Positions 43,456 through 52,817 of a DNA stretch of 64,000 nt are shown here, in pieces. Numbering within the stretch: the stretch's first letter is position 1; the number at the start of each line of letters is the position of its first letter. The stretch spans positions 1,240,001 to 1,304,000 of the forward strand of contig NZ_CP171363.1 of assembly GCF_046523945.1 (NCBI RefSeq), in the 5' to 3' direction. The stretch comes from Faucicola mancuniensis. GTDB taxonomy: Bacteria > Pseudomonadota > Gammaproteobacteria > Pseudomonadales > Moraxellaceae. The notes under the pieces are model-generated. The model searched no databases, was not told the DNA's origin, and saw nothing but the letters and a program-made list of their open reading frames with translations. Made by a program: the position numbers and the translations under genes.

Positions 43456-44574
43456 ATGCTATTATGGTTGTTTGAATGGCTTAGCCAGTTTTATTCCCCA
43501 TTTTCGGCAGTGTCGTCCTTGACATTGCGAACTTTGCTGTCGGTTTTGACAGCGTTGGGCATTTGTATTGCACTTGGTAATCCTGTGATTGACCGCTTGC
43601 ACGCACTCAAATTTGGGCAGGCTATCCGTGATGACGGTCCAGAAAGCCACAAGAAAAAAATCGGCACGCCAACGATGGGCGGTGTGTTTATTTTAATCAG
43701 TATCTTTTTGACGACAATCCTATGGGCGGATTTGACCAATCCGTATATTTGGATTTTGATGGTGGTGTTGCTGATTTTTGGGGCAGTCGGTTGGGCTGAT
43801 GATTGGCTAAAAATTAAGCATAAAAACCCAGATGGCTTAATCGCTCGCAAAAAATATTTTTGGTTATCGCTTGGTGCATTGTTTGTCGGTATTTCGTTGT
43901 ATTTTATCGCCACAAAACAAACTGATGTCGCCACCACAAAAGCCATGCAGGACTTGTTAATTCCGTTGTTCAAAAATTGGAATATTGCGTTTTCGGCTGT
44001 GCCGTTTGGTTTGGCTTTTATCATTTTTACCTATTTTGTGATTAACGGTGCGTCCAATGCGGTGAATTTGACGGACGGTTTAGACGGCTTGGCGATTTTC
44101 CCTGTGGTGCTTGTGTCGGCAGGGCTTGGCGTATTTGCCTATATTTCGGGCAACGCCAATTTTGCCAACTATATGCACGTGCCTTTTATCGCTTACAATG
44201 CCGAAGTTACGCTTGTTTGTGCGTCTATGATTGGTGCTGGCTTGGGTTTTTTGTGGTTTAATGCGCACCCTGCCAAAGTATTTATGGGTGATGTTGGGTC
44301 GCTGGCGTTGGGCGGTATGCTTGGCACGATTGCGGTGATGACACGCCAAGAAATCGCTTTTGCTATCATGGGCGGTGTGTTCGTTGCCGAAGCGGTGTCG
44401 GTGATTTTGCAAGTCGGTTCGTATAAAACTCGCAAAAAACGTATTTTTCGCATGGCACCGTTGCACCACCATTTTGAATTAGGCGGTGTTGCCGAAACAC
44501 AAGTAGTCGCACGGTTTTGGATTGTTACAATTGTTTTGGTAATTTTGGGGTTAATGACGTTAAAATTACGTTAA
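43456..44574 (+). CDS. mraY: phospho-MurNAc-pentapeptide transferase MraY
   Basis: An inner-membrane enzyme that makes lipid I from UDP-MurNAc-pentapeptide and undecaprenyl phosphate. Marks are HKKKIGTPTMGG, the catalytic aspartates in VGWADDWLK and NLTDGLDGLA, FMGDVGSLALG, and the HHHFE motif in PLHHHFELGG. It has 372 residues and about ten helices. AAAGGAG precedes the start. The usual next genes (murD, ftsW, murG) are absent, so the cluster ends here. Confidence 0.98.
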   Translation: MLLWLFEWLSQFYSPFSAVSSLTLRTLLSVLTALGICIALGNPVIDRLHALKFGQAIRDDGPESHKKKIGTPTMGGVFILISIFLTTILWADLTNPYIWILMVVLLIFGAVGWADDWLKIKHKNPDGLIARKKYFWLSLGALFVGISLYFIATKQTDVATTKAMQDLLIPLFKNWNIAFSAVPFGLAFIIFTYFVINGASNAVNLTDGLDGLAIFPVVLVSAGLGVFAYISGNANFANYMHVPFIAYNAEVTLVCASMIGAGLGFLWFNAHPAKVFMGDVGSLALGGMLGTIAVMTRQEIAFAIMGGVFVAEAVSVILQVGSYKTRKKRIFRMAPLHHHFELGGVAETQVVARFWIVTIVLVILGLMTLKLR

Positions 44575-44673
44575 AAATTAAAATTTTGTGTTATACTAAG
44601 TTATTGATTTTATAAAACTTTTAACTAAAACTTTAAAAACATTAATAATATCTAAAAAAAGGGGTAGTATAAC

Positions 44674-45204
44674 ATGAAAGTTCAAATTTTACAGCATGCG
44701 CAACCCGCTCAAATGCACATTATCAGTACAAACCAAGGAAAACAAGCCTTACAAACAGACGAACCGACCCCAAGAGAACGACAGTTTTTGTTGTTATTGG
44801 ATAAAGATGATAGCGAGTTGAGCCGACAAGCTGTGTCGCTGTTGTTAACAAAGTTGGATTTGAACAAAATTGTCAAAAAAGGTTGGGTTGAGTATCATGT
44901 GTCTGATGATTTGTCAGTAACTCTTGATTTTCATGATAAAAATCATCAAAATGTTGACTTTTCAGTAAGTACCGACAAGCAAACAGGACAAAGAAAGATA
45001 AAAAGTTTTTTAAGTGAATATGCACAAAATCCACCAAAAACATTGACAACAGATTTAAAAACCCATATTGCCGACAGTCAAAATGCCGAACAACCTTATC
45101 ATCAAAACCTACAACATCAGTTAGATAAAGTTATTGATATTCAACTACCAAAAGCGGTGAATGAAGACTTTGAAGATGTGATGATTTTGCAATCTTTGTT
45201 ATAA
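44674..45204 (+). CDS. hypothetical protein, 176 aa
   Basis: I do not recognise this protein. It has 176 residues, no signal or membrane segment, and a hydrophilic Gln/Asp/Lys-rich composition. A central strand-like part reads KGWVEYHVSDDLSVTLDFHD. AAAAAAGGGG lies upstream of the ATG. It stands between mraY and rlmA, 99 bases after mraY, and may have its own promoter in the AT-rich gap. Confidence 0.6.
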   Translation: MKVQILQHAQPAQMHIISTNQGKQALQTDEPTPRERQFLLLLDKDDSELSRQAVSLLLTKLDLNKIVKKGWVEYHVSDDLSVTLDFHDKNHQNVDFSVSTDKQTGQRKIKSFLSEYAQNPPKTLTTDLKTHIADSQNAEQPYHQNLQHQLDKVIDIQLPKAVNEDFEDVMILQSLL

Positions 45205-45247
45205 ATTTTTGCTATAATAATCATTTGTTGCCAATTATTTATAAGTT

Positions 45248-46162
45248 ATGCTAAATTTATTTGTTTGCCCTGTTTGTCAATCCCCCTTATTGCCTAATGC
45301 TAAAACATGGCAATGTGCAGGGCAAAATCTAAACAACCAAAATCCCAACTTACGCCAACACAGCTTTGACGTGGCAAAACAAGGCTACGTCAATCTGTTA
45401 CCTGTGCAACACAAACACAGCAAAAACCCCGGGGATACTGACAACGCCATCAAAGCTCGGCAACAGTTTTTGGCAAAAGGTCATTATCAAGGTTTTAGAC
45501 AAAGTTTGTTGGATTTTGCCAAAGACAGCTTAACGCCAATAGACGATTTTTGTTGGCTAGATATTGGCTGTGGTGAGGGTTATTATTCACAAAAACTTTT
45601 TGAACAAGTCTTTGATTTTGCTCAACAGAACAACCTTAACAACCCAACCGCCATTGCCCTAGATATCAGCAAACCTGTGGTAACAGCGACTGCCAAAGCA
45701 CTTAAAAATTTCACAAAAAATCAAGTGTATAGCTGTGTTGCATCAGCGTCCAATGTGCCGATATTGAGCGGAACTGTCAATGTGATTAGCACGATTTTTA
45801 GTCCGATTTTGCCAGAAGAATTTTATCGTTTATTGGCAAAAGATGGATTTTTGTTGATTGGAAAACCTAAAGCTAATCATTTATTTGAGTTGCGACAGGC
45901 GATTTTTGATAGGGTAGAAGCACACGATTCACAAAAATTTGTTGAGCAACTTACCCCATTGTTTCATCTGATAAAAGAACAACATTGCAGTTATCAAATT
46001 CAGCTAAATGCCACAGAACTTGCCGATTTATTGGCGATGACGCCCTATGCCTACCGAGCCAAACCTGAAAAAATTCAAGCCTTGCTGTCAGATTGTGAAC
46101 AACAAGGTCAGATGATATTTACAGTAGATTTTTTGATGTATTTGTTAAAAAAAGTTGATTAA
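45248..46162 (+). CDS. rlmA: 23S rRNA (guanine745-N1)-methyltransferase RlmA
   Basis: Methylates G745 in helix 35 of 23S rRNA. The zinc ligands C7, C10, C23 (CPVC...WQC) and H38 are followed by the hallmark SFDVAKQGYVNLLPVQ and KNPGDTDNAIKARQQFLAKG. The SAM motif is LDIGCGEGYY. The spacing from C23 to H38 is about 11 residues longer than usual because of an Asn-rich insertion. It has 304 residues and converges on the lyase gene. Confidence 0.9.
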   Translation: MLNLFVCPVCQSPLLPNAKTWQCAGQNLNNQNPNLRQHSFDVAKQGYVNLLPVQHKHSKNPGDTDNAIKARQQFLAKGHYQGFRQSLLDFAKDSLTPIDDFCWLDIGCGEGYYSQKLFEQVFDFAQQNNLNNPTAIALDISKPVVTATAKALKNFTKNQVYSCVASASNVPILSGTVNVISTIFSPILPEEFYRLLAKDGFLLIGKPKANHLFELRQAIFDRVEAHDSQKFVEQLTPLFHLIKEQHCSYQIQLNATELADLLAMTPYAYRAKPEKIQALLSDCEQQGQMIFTVDFLMYLLKKVD

Positions 46163-46173
46163 TTTTTTAAAAA

Positions 46174-47136
46174 TTAACAAGTCCCAAAAATTTCGGCTCG
46201 TTTGATAATCAATTCTGCCCAATTTTTATGGGTAGCAGGTTCAAGCATCATGTTATCTTGTTTGAACACCGCTTTGGCATTGGTGTGCAAAATGGCTTGG
46301 GCTTGCTCCAATTCGGCTTGTTTTACCATAAAACCTGTCTGTACTACTTCAATTTGACTGGGGTGAATGATGGTTTTGCCGACCAAGCCCAACTGCACGT
46401 CTTTGGCGATTTCTTGTGCGAACAATTTAGGCTTGTCCAAAAATTCAAACACAGGCGATGTCAAATAAAAACCATACGGCACAAAACCGCCCAATAACCG
46501 ATAAATCAACGTGCCAAGCGGTGATTCGTACAAGGTGACATCAGGCAAACGACGCATTCTTAAGCATGACAACAAATCATTACCGCCAACACGCAACGCC
46601 AAAATCTGCTGACTAAAACTTTCGGTCAAGGCAATCGCCAACTCATCATTGTGCGTTGGGTGAAAAATCTGTGCGGTTTCCAAAGTCGGCATCAAAAACT
46701 GCCCATCGCTGTGCGTTTGGCTTGCCAATCGCCAATCAGCAAGACTTTTCATATCCACTTTTGGCAACACAAAACCATCAACCAAACCAATGTTGGTAAA
46801 ATTTGACAGTTGATGAAGCATTTTGGCATGGCGTGGACGGATAAAAACCAACGGACGATTGTGAGGTTTTTCTAAATTTTTATCTTGTAAACTGTTGTGC
46901 CAATCGTTTAACAAGGCTTGTAAATTTGCCAACGCCATAGGCACGTCTGTTTCTTTGACTGCATCTTCAAGACAGATAATAATACTGTTAATTTTTTCTA
47001 ATCTTTTTCGCTTAATCACCGCCAAAATATCGGTGCGTGTCGCAGGCATATACAGGCTCGCCCCTAGATGATAGGGGTGAATGCGTGGCACTGGCACAGG
47101 GTGAATGATATGCGTTGGCAAGTTTAAAATGGTCAT
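46174..47136 (-). CDS. HpcH/CitE-like C-C bond lyase of a Ter-type module
   Basis: A TIM-barrel lyase of 320 residues related to citrate-lyase beta and HpcH/HpaI aldolases. It begins HLGASLYMPATRTDI; IIICLEDAVKETD holds the metal-binding acidic pair, and RPLVFIRPR, VLPKVD and KTIIHPSQIEVV follow. The early part and its neighbours match the lyase found in operons linked to the Ter stress system, proposed to make a nucleoside-like compound; the substrate is unknown. It is the last of three minus-strand genes, 59 bases after the StiP-type gene. Confidence 0.8.
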   Translation of the reverse strand: MTILNLPTHIIHPVPVPRIHPYHLGASLYMPATRTDILAVIKRKRLEKINSIIICLEDAVKETDVPMALANLQALLNDWHNSLQDKNLEKPHNRPLVFIRPRHAKMLHQLSNFTNIGLVDGFVLPKVDMKSLADWRLASQTHSDGQFLMPTLETAQIFHPTHNDELAIALTESFSQQILALRVGGNDLLSCLRMRRLPDVTLYESPLGTLIYRLLGGFVPYGFYLTSPVFEFLDKPKLFAQEIAKDVQLGLVGKTIIHPSQIEVVQTGFMVKQAELEQAQAILHTNAKAVFKQDNMMLEPATHKNWAELIIKRAEIFGTC

Positions 47137-47195
47137 ACATTTTTTCCGTTAAAACTTTTTAAAATCAATGAATTATTTGACTTTTTTTGGCTAAA

Positions 47196-48380
47196 TTATT
47201 GGCGTTTTTTGATGATGGTGATGGCTTGATAAGGGGTAATTTTATCACCGACAATCTCAATTGCAACATTTCTTTGTGCACACAGATGTCGCAATAACAC
47301 GGTGTCGGCATGGTCGGCATTTTGTAGCAACACTCGCTCAGGCTCTCGGCGTAGCACCGCACGAGTGGCTTCGGCGATGGTCGGCTTGATACGGTTTAAA
47401 TTATCAATGTGAAATTTATTGGCAAGCCTTGATATTACAGGCTTGGTACGAAATGTTGGCGTGCTTTGATAGGTTAAAATTTTTGGTAAAATGTGATTTT
47501 TTTGTTGCATATCACTTAAACAGTTTAAAATATTGTCAATAAAAAATAAACTTTTATCAAATTTTTCTAAATTATCATAATAGACACAGGCATGAAATTC
47601 ATCGGCATTTTTGGCAAATAACGTACGAGAAATCAGCCCCGAAACGGTACTGTTTAACAAACTGGCAGGCATTAGCCAATCATCATCACTTGCCGACAGC
47701 CACGCCACGCCCGCAGGGTCGGACAAGGTGACTAGCGGAATAATTGGCTCGTGAGTGAGATTGTCATTTTGGTGATAAATTTGTTGCTTAAAATCAAATT
47801 GCGGATTTTGTTTGTTAAATTTTTCTAAACTATTTTTTAGTTCATGATAAATCGCTCCTTTGCCTGTCCAACCATCAACAAACACAATCGGCGAATCAGG
47901 AAAATTGGTCAAAACCCACGCCAACGCCACGCTATCAAGGCTACGCTCACGAATGATACTCATGCCAAAATGTTGGCTAGGCAGTTGGCAGTTAAATTGT
48001 GTATCAGCAAAAATCCGCTGTAACAATACGCCAACAGGCAAACCTGCACGAACCAAACTTAATAGAATCAATGGTTTATCATGGCTAACTTGCTGTACAA
48101 AATGGGTTTTTAGGGTGTAGGCAAGTGAAAAAATATCGCTTGCCATACGGTTTTGATATTGATCTAAGGCTTGTAAAAATAGGTTTTCATGGGTGTCGCT
48201 TGGCTTATCTTCTAGGGTGAGCATATCGGAATAATGGCGTTTGCCTGTTTGGATTAGCTGTTCTTTTTGGGCGACATCGGTGTTTTCTACCGCATTTTTT
48301 TCCAAGATTGTTAATAAAAACTTCACATCGCTGGCTAAATAACTGCCTGATGTTAAAGTGGAAAAATCATATTGTTTCAT
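47196..48380 (-). CDS. StiP-family protein with C-terminal PELOTA-like domain
   Basis: A 394-residue protein whose N-terminal part fits the StiP/PRTase_1 family: GSYLASDVKFLL, then HYSDMLTLEDKPS, LVRAGLPVGVLLQR, FGMSIIRERSLD and VFVDGWTGKGAIYHEL. The last is like a phosphoribosyltransferase PRPP loop. The C-terminus (from about 325; EPERVLLQNADHADTVLL, then VGDKITPYQAITIIKK) fits the PELOTA RNA-binding domain found in the same family. It is the middle gene of the Ter-associated module. The family has been called both cysteine protease and phosphoribosyltransferase; its activity is not settled. The start is the ATG at 48380. Confidence 0.82.
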   Translation of the reverse strand: MKQYDFSTLTSGSYLASDVKFLLTILEKNAVENTDVAQKEQLIQTGKRHYSDMLTLEDKPSDTHENLFLQALDQYQNRMASDIFSLAYTLKTHFVQQVSHDKPLILLSLVRAGLPVGVLLQRIFADTQFNCQLPSQHFGMSIIRERSLDSVALAWVLTNFPDSPIVFVDGWTGKGAIYHELKNSLEKFNKQNPQFDFKQQIYHQNDNLTHEPIIPLVTLSDPAGVAWLSASDDDWLMPASLLNSTVSGLISRTLFAKNADEFHACVYYDNLEKFDKSLFFIDNILNCLSDMQQKNHILPKILTYQSTPTFRTKPVISRLANKFHIDNLNRIKPTIAEATRAVLRREPERVLLQNADHADTVLLRHLCAQRNVAIEIVGDKITPYQAITIIKKRQ

Positions 48381-48429
48381 CAAAAATTTCTTAAAATTTT
48401 TTAATTATTAAAGATTAAAAATGTATTGG

Positions 48430-49269
48430 TTAATCGTGGCAAATTTGACAAATTTTATCGTGTAATTGTCCATGATTGGGCGTGCCGTACCAGTCCAATT
48501 GTTGCAAAAATAGCAAATCGGCAAGGCTATCGCCAAAGCCAAAGTAAGGGCGGTTGTTATCCAGTTGCTTTAACAAAAATGCCACCGCATGGCGTTTATG
48601 AATGGCATTTGGCAAAATCGCAAGATTATTGGCATTGACATGAATATAAAAGTTTTGGTTAAAATTTGGTAAATTGTCTTTTAAGATGTTTGCTAGATTA
48701 TAGGCAATATCTTGAAGTATTTTTTCATCTTTTTGGCGGTGTTTGATTGCCAAATAAATTTTTAAGTTTTGATAACAATTACCATCAACAAAATTATCAT
48801 TGTGTAAACTAAATACCAAACCCAAATCGTGCGTTTGGCTATGTTGTTCAAGTACATTTTGCAACAGGGTTAAATCATTTTGCAAAGGCGTTAATTTCTC
48901 AAACATTTGTTGTTGCCAAATGGGATTGCGTCGTCCATTTGGCTCTAACAAAATCGCCCCATGGGTGAGAATTTGCCAACTATCAAAGGGCAGTTTTACT
49001 CGCTTGATTTCGTTGCTATCCCTTGCAGTTACTGGGATTAGTTCGCAACTTTGCGATAACCAATTAAAAAAATTGGCTTGTTTTTGGCTAAAAAAACTTA
49101 ACGGCTCGCCTTGTTTATTGACGCTGGCAATAGTTAGATTTTTGTTGGGTAATTGTTTGAGTAGTTGCCATTGTTCAATTTTGCGTAAAGTTTGAAACAA
49201 GGTATCGTCCAAATCCATCAAGGCATACGGCTTGACAATCGGCATGTGCTGAAAAAAAGGTGTGGTCAT
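48430..49269 (-). CDS. HAD-superfamily hydrolase of a Ter-type module
   Basis: A predicted phosphatase of 279 residues. The HAD motifs are D19-x-D21 in YALMDLDDTLFQT, the Thr of PVTARDS, and GFGDSLADLLFL with the acidic pair; the cap is of the Cof type. It is the first gene of the operon, followed 49 bases later by the StiP-type gene. In Ter-linked operons a HAD phosphatase is proposed to trim a nucleotide-like intermediate. Met9 is a possible alternative start. The promoter region is shared with anmK. Confidence 0.82.
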   Translation of the reverse strand: MTTPFFQHMPIVKPYALMDLDDTLFQTLRKIEQWQLLKQLPNKNLTIASVNKQGEPLSFFSQKQANFFNWLSQSCELIPVTARDSNEIKRVKLPFDSWQILTHGAILLEPNGRRNPIWQQQMFEKLTPLQNDLTLLQNVLEQHSQTHDLGLVFSLHNDNFVDGNCYQNLKIYLAIKHRQKDEKILQDIAYNLANILKDNLPNFNQNFYIHVNANNLAILPNAIHKRHAVAFLLKQLDNNRPYFGFGDSLADLLFLQQLDWYGTPNHGQLHDKICQICHD

Positions 49270-49331
49270 GGTAATCTTTGAAATTTTGATAAAATTTTTG
49301 CAAAAAAATTGGCATTGATACTAGTGCGACT

Positions 49332-49378
49332 ATTATAGCACAACATGGGCGTGCAGGCGTGCGAAGTTGTGCTATAAT
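49332..49378. promoter_or_regulatory. symmetric divergent extended -10 promoters
   Basis: ATTATAGCACAAC (49332-49344) and its exact reverse complement GTTGTGCTATAAT (49366-49378) form a 13-bp inverted repeat. Each arm ends in TGCTATAAT, an extended -10 promoter element, pointing away from the centre: the left one drives the HAD-StiP-lyase operon, the right one anmK. The 21-base centre contains the direct repeat GGCGTGCAGGCGTGC. No good -35 boxes are seen. Confidence 0.65.
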
Positions 49379-49405
49379 GAACAAAATTTATCAAAAGGTT
49401 CACCC

Positions 49406-50686
49406 ATGAGCGAAATCACATTTAACGACAATTTTTTTAGCCATTTTACCGAAATTATGGACGAAGCGATACAGCCGACACAGGTCGGACATGGCAAAAC
49501 CTTGTCAAATTCGCCGTATTATATCGGTATGATGAGCGGTACAAGCCTTGATGGTATGGATGCGGTGCTGTGCCAGTTTTATGATGAAACGGGCGAGATT
49601 GAAGTGCTAGAAAGCCACAGTTTGGCGTTTCCAGACGATTTGCGGACGGTATTGTTGGCTCTGACTGTGCCAAATGGGGCGTATCAGCTGATTGAGCAAA
49701 ATCAGCTTGCCTTTGAAAGTGAGCTGGATTTGTATGGTTGGGCGAGTAGTTTTTATGCCGAATTTGCCAGTCAAGTGGTGATTGAGTTACTACAAAAATC
49801 AGGCATGACGGCGGACGACATCGGTGCAATCGGCTGTCATGGGCAAACGGTGCGACACCACCCAAACTGGGGCTTTACGCTTCAATTGATTGACCCAAAT
49901 ATTATCGCAGAACGCACAGGTATTGCGGTGGTGAGTGACTTTCGCAGACGTGATATGGCGGTGGGCGGACAGGGTGCTCCGCTTGTGCCAGCCTTTCATC
50001 AAGCGATTTTTAAGCAAAACCAACAAAAAAATCAGCCCAATATCAGTGCCGTGTTAAATTTGGGTGGGATTGCCAATGTAACGATTTTTAATGAAGAGCA
50101 AAGTTTTGGTTTTGATACAGGCGTGGCAAATTTGCTAATTGATGGTTGGGCGTATCGTCATACTGGACAATTGTTTGATAAAAATGGCGACTGGGCGAAA
50201 TCAGGTCAAGTGATTGAACCGCTATTAAAGCAATTATTAACCCACCCATTTTTTGCTGAAAATCCGCCCAAAAGCACAGGGCGAGAAGCCTTTAATTTAG
50301 CGTGGTTGGACGAGCAATTGCACCTTTTTTATCAAGTTTATCAATCCGACACACCAAACGAGCTTGCCCCAGAAGATGTGCAAGCAACTTTGACAGAATT
50401 AACGGTGGTGAGCGTTGCCAATGCGTTACAGGCGTTTGAATTTGACGATAAATATTTGTTGGTTTGTGGTGGCGGTGCGTTAAATACTTATTTGATGAGC
50501 CGTTTGCAGTCGCATTTGGGCGATTGGACGGTGGAAAGTAGCAAAAAATATGGCGTTTTGCCGACTTTAGTTGAAAGTATGGCATTTGCGTGGCTTGCTC
50601 GCCAAACCATGACTGGCAAACCCAGCAACTTGCCAAGCGTGACAGGGGCGAATAAAGCGGTGGTGTTGGGGCAGGTTTGTTTTTAA
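49406..50686 (+). CDS. anmK: anhydro-N-acetylmuramic acid kinase AnmK
   Basis: Phosphorylates and opens 1,6-anhydroMurNAc in cell-wall recycling. The start motif is IGMMSGTSLDGMDAVL, followed by GCHGQTVRHHP, DFRRRDMAVGGQGAPLVPAFH, LNLGGIANVT and the late VCGGGALNTYLM. From the ATG at 49406 it has 426 residues; about 30 N-terminal residues precede the usual start. It is divergent from the Ter-type operon. Confidence 0.95.
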   Translation: MSEITFNDNFFSHFTEIMDEAIQPTQVGHGKTLSNSPYYIGMMSGTSLDGMDAVLCQFYDETGEIEVLESHSLAFPDDLRTVLLALTVPNGAYQLIEQNQLAFESELDLYGWASSFYAEFASQVVIELLQKSGMTADDIGAIGCHGQTVRHHPNWGFTLQLIDPNIIAERTGIAVVSDFRRRDMAVGGQGAPLVPAFHQAIFKQNQQKNQPNISAVLNLGGIANVTIFNEEQSFGFDTGVANLLIDGWAYRHTGQLFDKNGDWAKSGQVIEPLLKQLLTHPFFAENPPKSTGREAFNLAWLDEQLHLFYQVYQSDTPNELAPEDVQATLTELTVVSVANALQAFEFDDKYLLVCGGGALNTYLMSRLQSHLGDWTVESSKKYGVLPTLVESMAFAWLARQTMTGKPSNLPSVTGANKAVVLGQVCF

Positions 50687-50833
50687 TTTTTTTTGGGCAA
50701 TTGTCAAAAATGATTTTGGTAAACGCATTTTTTTTGTTAAAATTGTAACAAAATTTTACCAAGCTTTACCCAAAATTTTGGTTTAATATGCAATTAATTT
50801 TTTTAACATCAGCAAACGCATAAGGATATATGC

Positions 50834-52147
50834 ATGACTACCGAATTTTCTAACCACTCAAAAAAACCATATTTTGAAAAATCAGACCACGAGCGTATCG
50901 TGATTACAGGCATGGGGGCGGTTACGCCTTTGGGGCTTGATGTAGAGAGTAGTTGGCAAGGGATTTTGGCAGGTAAAAGCGGTATTAGCCAAATTGAACA
51001 TTTTGATACCACCGATTACCGCTCAAAAATTGCAGGATTGGTCAAAGATTTTGACATTAGCCAATATATGTCGGCAAAAGATGCCCGCCGTTACGATATT
51101 TTTGTACAATATGGCGTGGTGGCGGCAACGCAAGCCTTAAAAAATGCAGGTTTGATTGACGGCTTACAAGCCGAACCTGTAAAAGGCATTGACCCTGAAC
51201 GCATTGGTGTGTTAATCGGTTCTGGCATTGGTGGTATTAGCAATATTGAAGAAAATGCTGGCAAACTTATTCATGACGGTGCAAGAAAAATTTCGCCATT
51301 TTTTATCCCATCGGCGATTATTAACATGACCGCAGGGCAAGTGGCGATACGTCATGGTTTGCAAGGCTTAAACCTTGCCATTGCGACTGCTTGTACCACA
51401 TCAACGCACGCCATCGGCTTGGCGGCTCGGCTGATTGCCTATGGCGATGCCGATATTATCGTGGCAGGTGGTAGCGAAAGAGCGTCCAATCAGCTTGGCA
51501 TGGGCGGATTTGCCGCTATGCAAGCCTTATCCACTCGCAACGATGAACCGACTAAAGCCAGTCGCCCATTTGACAAAGACCGTGATGGCTTTGTGCTAGG
51601 CGATGGGGCAGGGGTGTTGGTACTTGAGCGATTGTCGCACGCCAAAGCCCGTGGGGCAACGATTTTGGCAGAGTTGGCAGGCTTTGGCATGAGTGATGAT
51701 GCCAATCATATCACCGCACCGCCAGAAGATGGCAATGGTGCAAAGCGTGCCATGCAAATCGCCCTAAAAGACGCAGGTATCCATGCGGACAAAGTCGGCT
51801 ATATCAATACTCACGGCACAAGTACGCCGTTGGGCGATGTTGCCGAAAGCCGAGCGATTGAAAGTTTATTTGGGCAAAACCAAAACTTTGCGGTCAGTTC
51901 CACTAAGTCCATGACAGGACATTTGCTCGGTGCGGCAGGTGGTATTGAAGCGATTTTTAGTGTCAAAGCCTTGATGGAACAAGTGTTACCACCGACCATT
52001 AATTTGGATAACCAAGACCCAGATTGTACGTTGGATTATGTGCCAAACGTGGCTCGTAAGGTGGAAAATTTGCAATATGCTTTGTCCAATAGTTTTGGTT
52101 TTGGCGGTACAAATGGTTCAATTTTGTTGGCAAAATGGCAGGATTAG
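50834..52147 (+). CDS. fabF: beta-ketoacyl-ACP synthase II FabF
   Basis: Elongates acyl-ACP in fatty acid synthesis. The catalytic residues are Cys187 in AIATACTTSTHAIG, His in NTHGTSTPLGD, and His in STKSMTGHLLGAAGG. The C-terminal NSFGFGGTNGS is typical. At 437 residues it has about 20 extra at the N-terminus (before RIVITGMGAVTPLG). No acpP or other fab genes are adjacent. A terminator follows. Confidence 0.95.
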   Translation: MTTEFSNHSKKPYFEKSDHERIVITGMGAVTPLGLDVESSWQGILAGKSGISQIEHFDTTDYRSKIAGLVKDFDISQYMSAKDARRYDIFVQYGVVAATQALKNAGLIDGLQAEPVKGIDPERIGVLIGSGIGGISNIEENAGKLIHDGARKISPFFIPSAIINMTAGQVAIRHGLQGLNLAIATACTTSTHAIGLAARLIAYGDADIIVAGGSERASNQLGMGGFAAMQALSTRNDEPTKASRPFDKDRDGFVLGDGAGVLVLERLSHAKARGATILAELAGFGMSDDANHITAPPEDGNGAKRAMQIALKDAGIHADKVGYINTHGTSTPLGDVAESRAIESLFGQNQNFAVSSTKSMTGHLLGAAGGIEAIFSVKALMEQVLPPTINLDNQDPDCTLDYVPNVARKVENLQYALSNSFGFGGTNGSILLAKWQD

Positions 52148-52189
52148 CACATTTTTGCCAATTTTTTACAAAATTTTGGATAAATTTTC

Positions 52190-52219
52190 AAACCACACTT
52201 AAAAAAGTGTGTGGTTTTT
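52190..52219 (+). terminator. intrinsic terminator after fabF
   Basis: AAACCACAC and GTGTGGTTT pair around a loop of about 10 bases, with T residues after, 43 bases past the fabF stop. Confidence 0.8.
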
Positions 52220-52259
52220 GTTAATATAAAGCAATATTTTTAACAAAAGTAGAAAAACC

Positions 52260-52793
52260 ATGTCAGGATTTGCCTTTTCTCCCCAATTTTCTCAACGCTG
52301 GCTTGCCACGTCTGATAGTATAAAAACTGCTATTATCAATGAGTTAGATGATATTCACACTTTGTTACAACGTGATACCGACATTGATACGTTTCAATTT
52401 CGTGTGAACAATTTGCATGATGAAGTGGAAACTATCATTGTAAAAGAGCGACAAGCCGAAGCTGAACGTATCGCCAAAGAACAAGCGTTGCAACGCCTAG
52501 AGCAAGAACGCCTTGAACGTGAACGCCAAGCAAAACTAGAACAAGAACGCCGTGAACAAGAAGCCTTACAAAAACAAATTGAAGCGCGTCTTGAAGCGGA
52601 ACGCCTAGAAAAAGAACTTTTGGCAAAACAAGCCCGTATTGACAACGTCAAACAAGACATCATTGACAGTTTAAGCAAAAAATTGGACGATTATTTTGAT
52701 GAAAAAATGGACGCATTGCGTCAAGAAATGCAAGCATGGCTAACGGCAGAAGTGGATAAGCAATTACAAGAAAAACTACAAGAACAAAATTAA
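52260..52793 (+). CDS. coiled-coil protein, 177 aa
   Basis: I do not recognise a family. Residues about 60-130 form one long charged coiled coil (for example EQERLERERQAKLEQERREQ), flanked by a short N-terminal part and a C-terminal amphipathic region (SKKLDDYFDEKMDALRQEM). No signal or membrane segment is seen. recG begins 24 bases later, so the two may be co-transcribed. Confidence 0.75.
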   Translation: MSGFAFSPQFSQRWLATSDSIKTAIINELDDIHTLLQRDTDIDTFQFRVNNLHDEVETIIVKERQAEAERIAKEQALQRLEQERLERERQAKLEQERREQEALQKQIEARLEAERLEKELLAKQARIDNVKQDIIDSLSKKLDDYFDEKMDALRQEMQAWLTAEVDKQLQEKLQEQN

Positions 52794-52817
52794 TTGGTTA
52801 AAAATATTTAACAAAAA

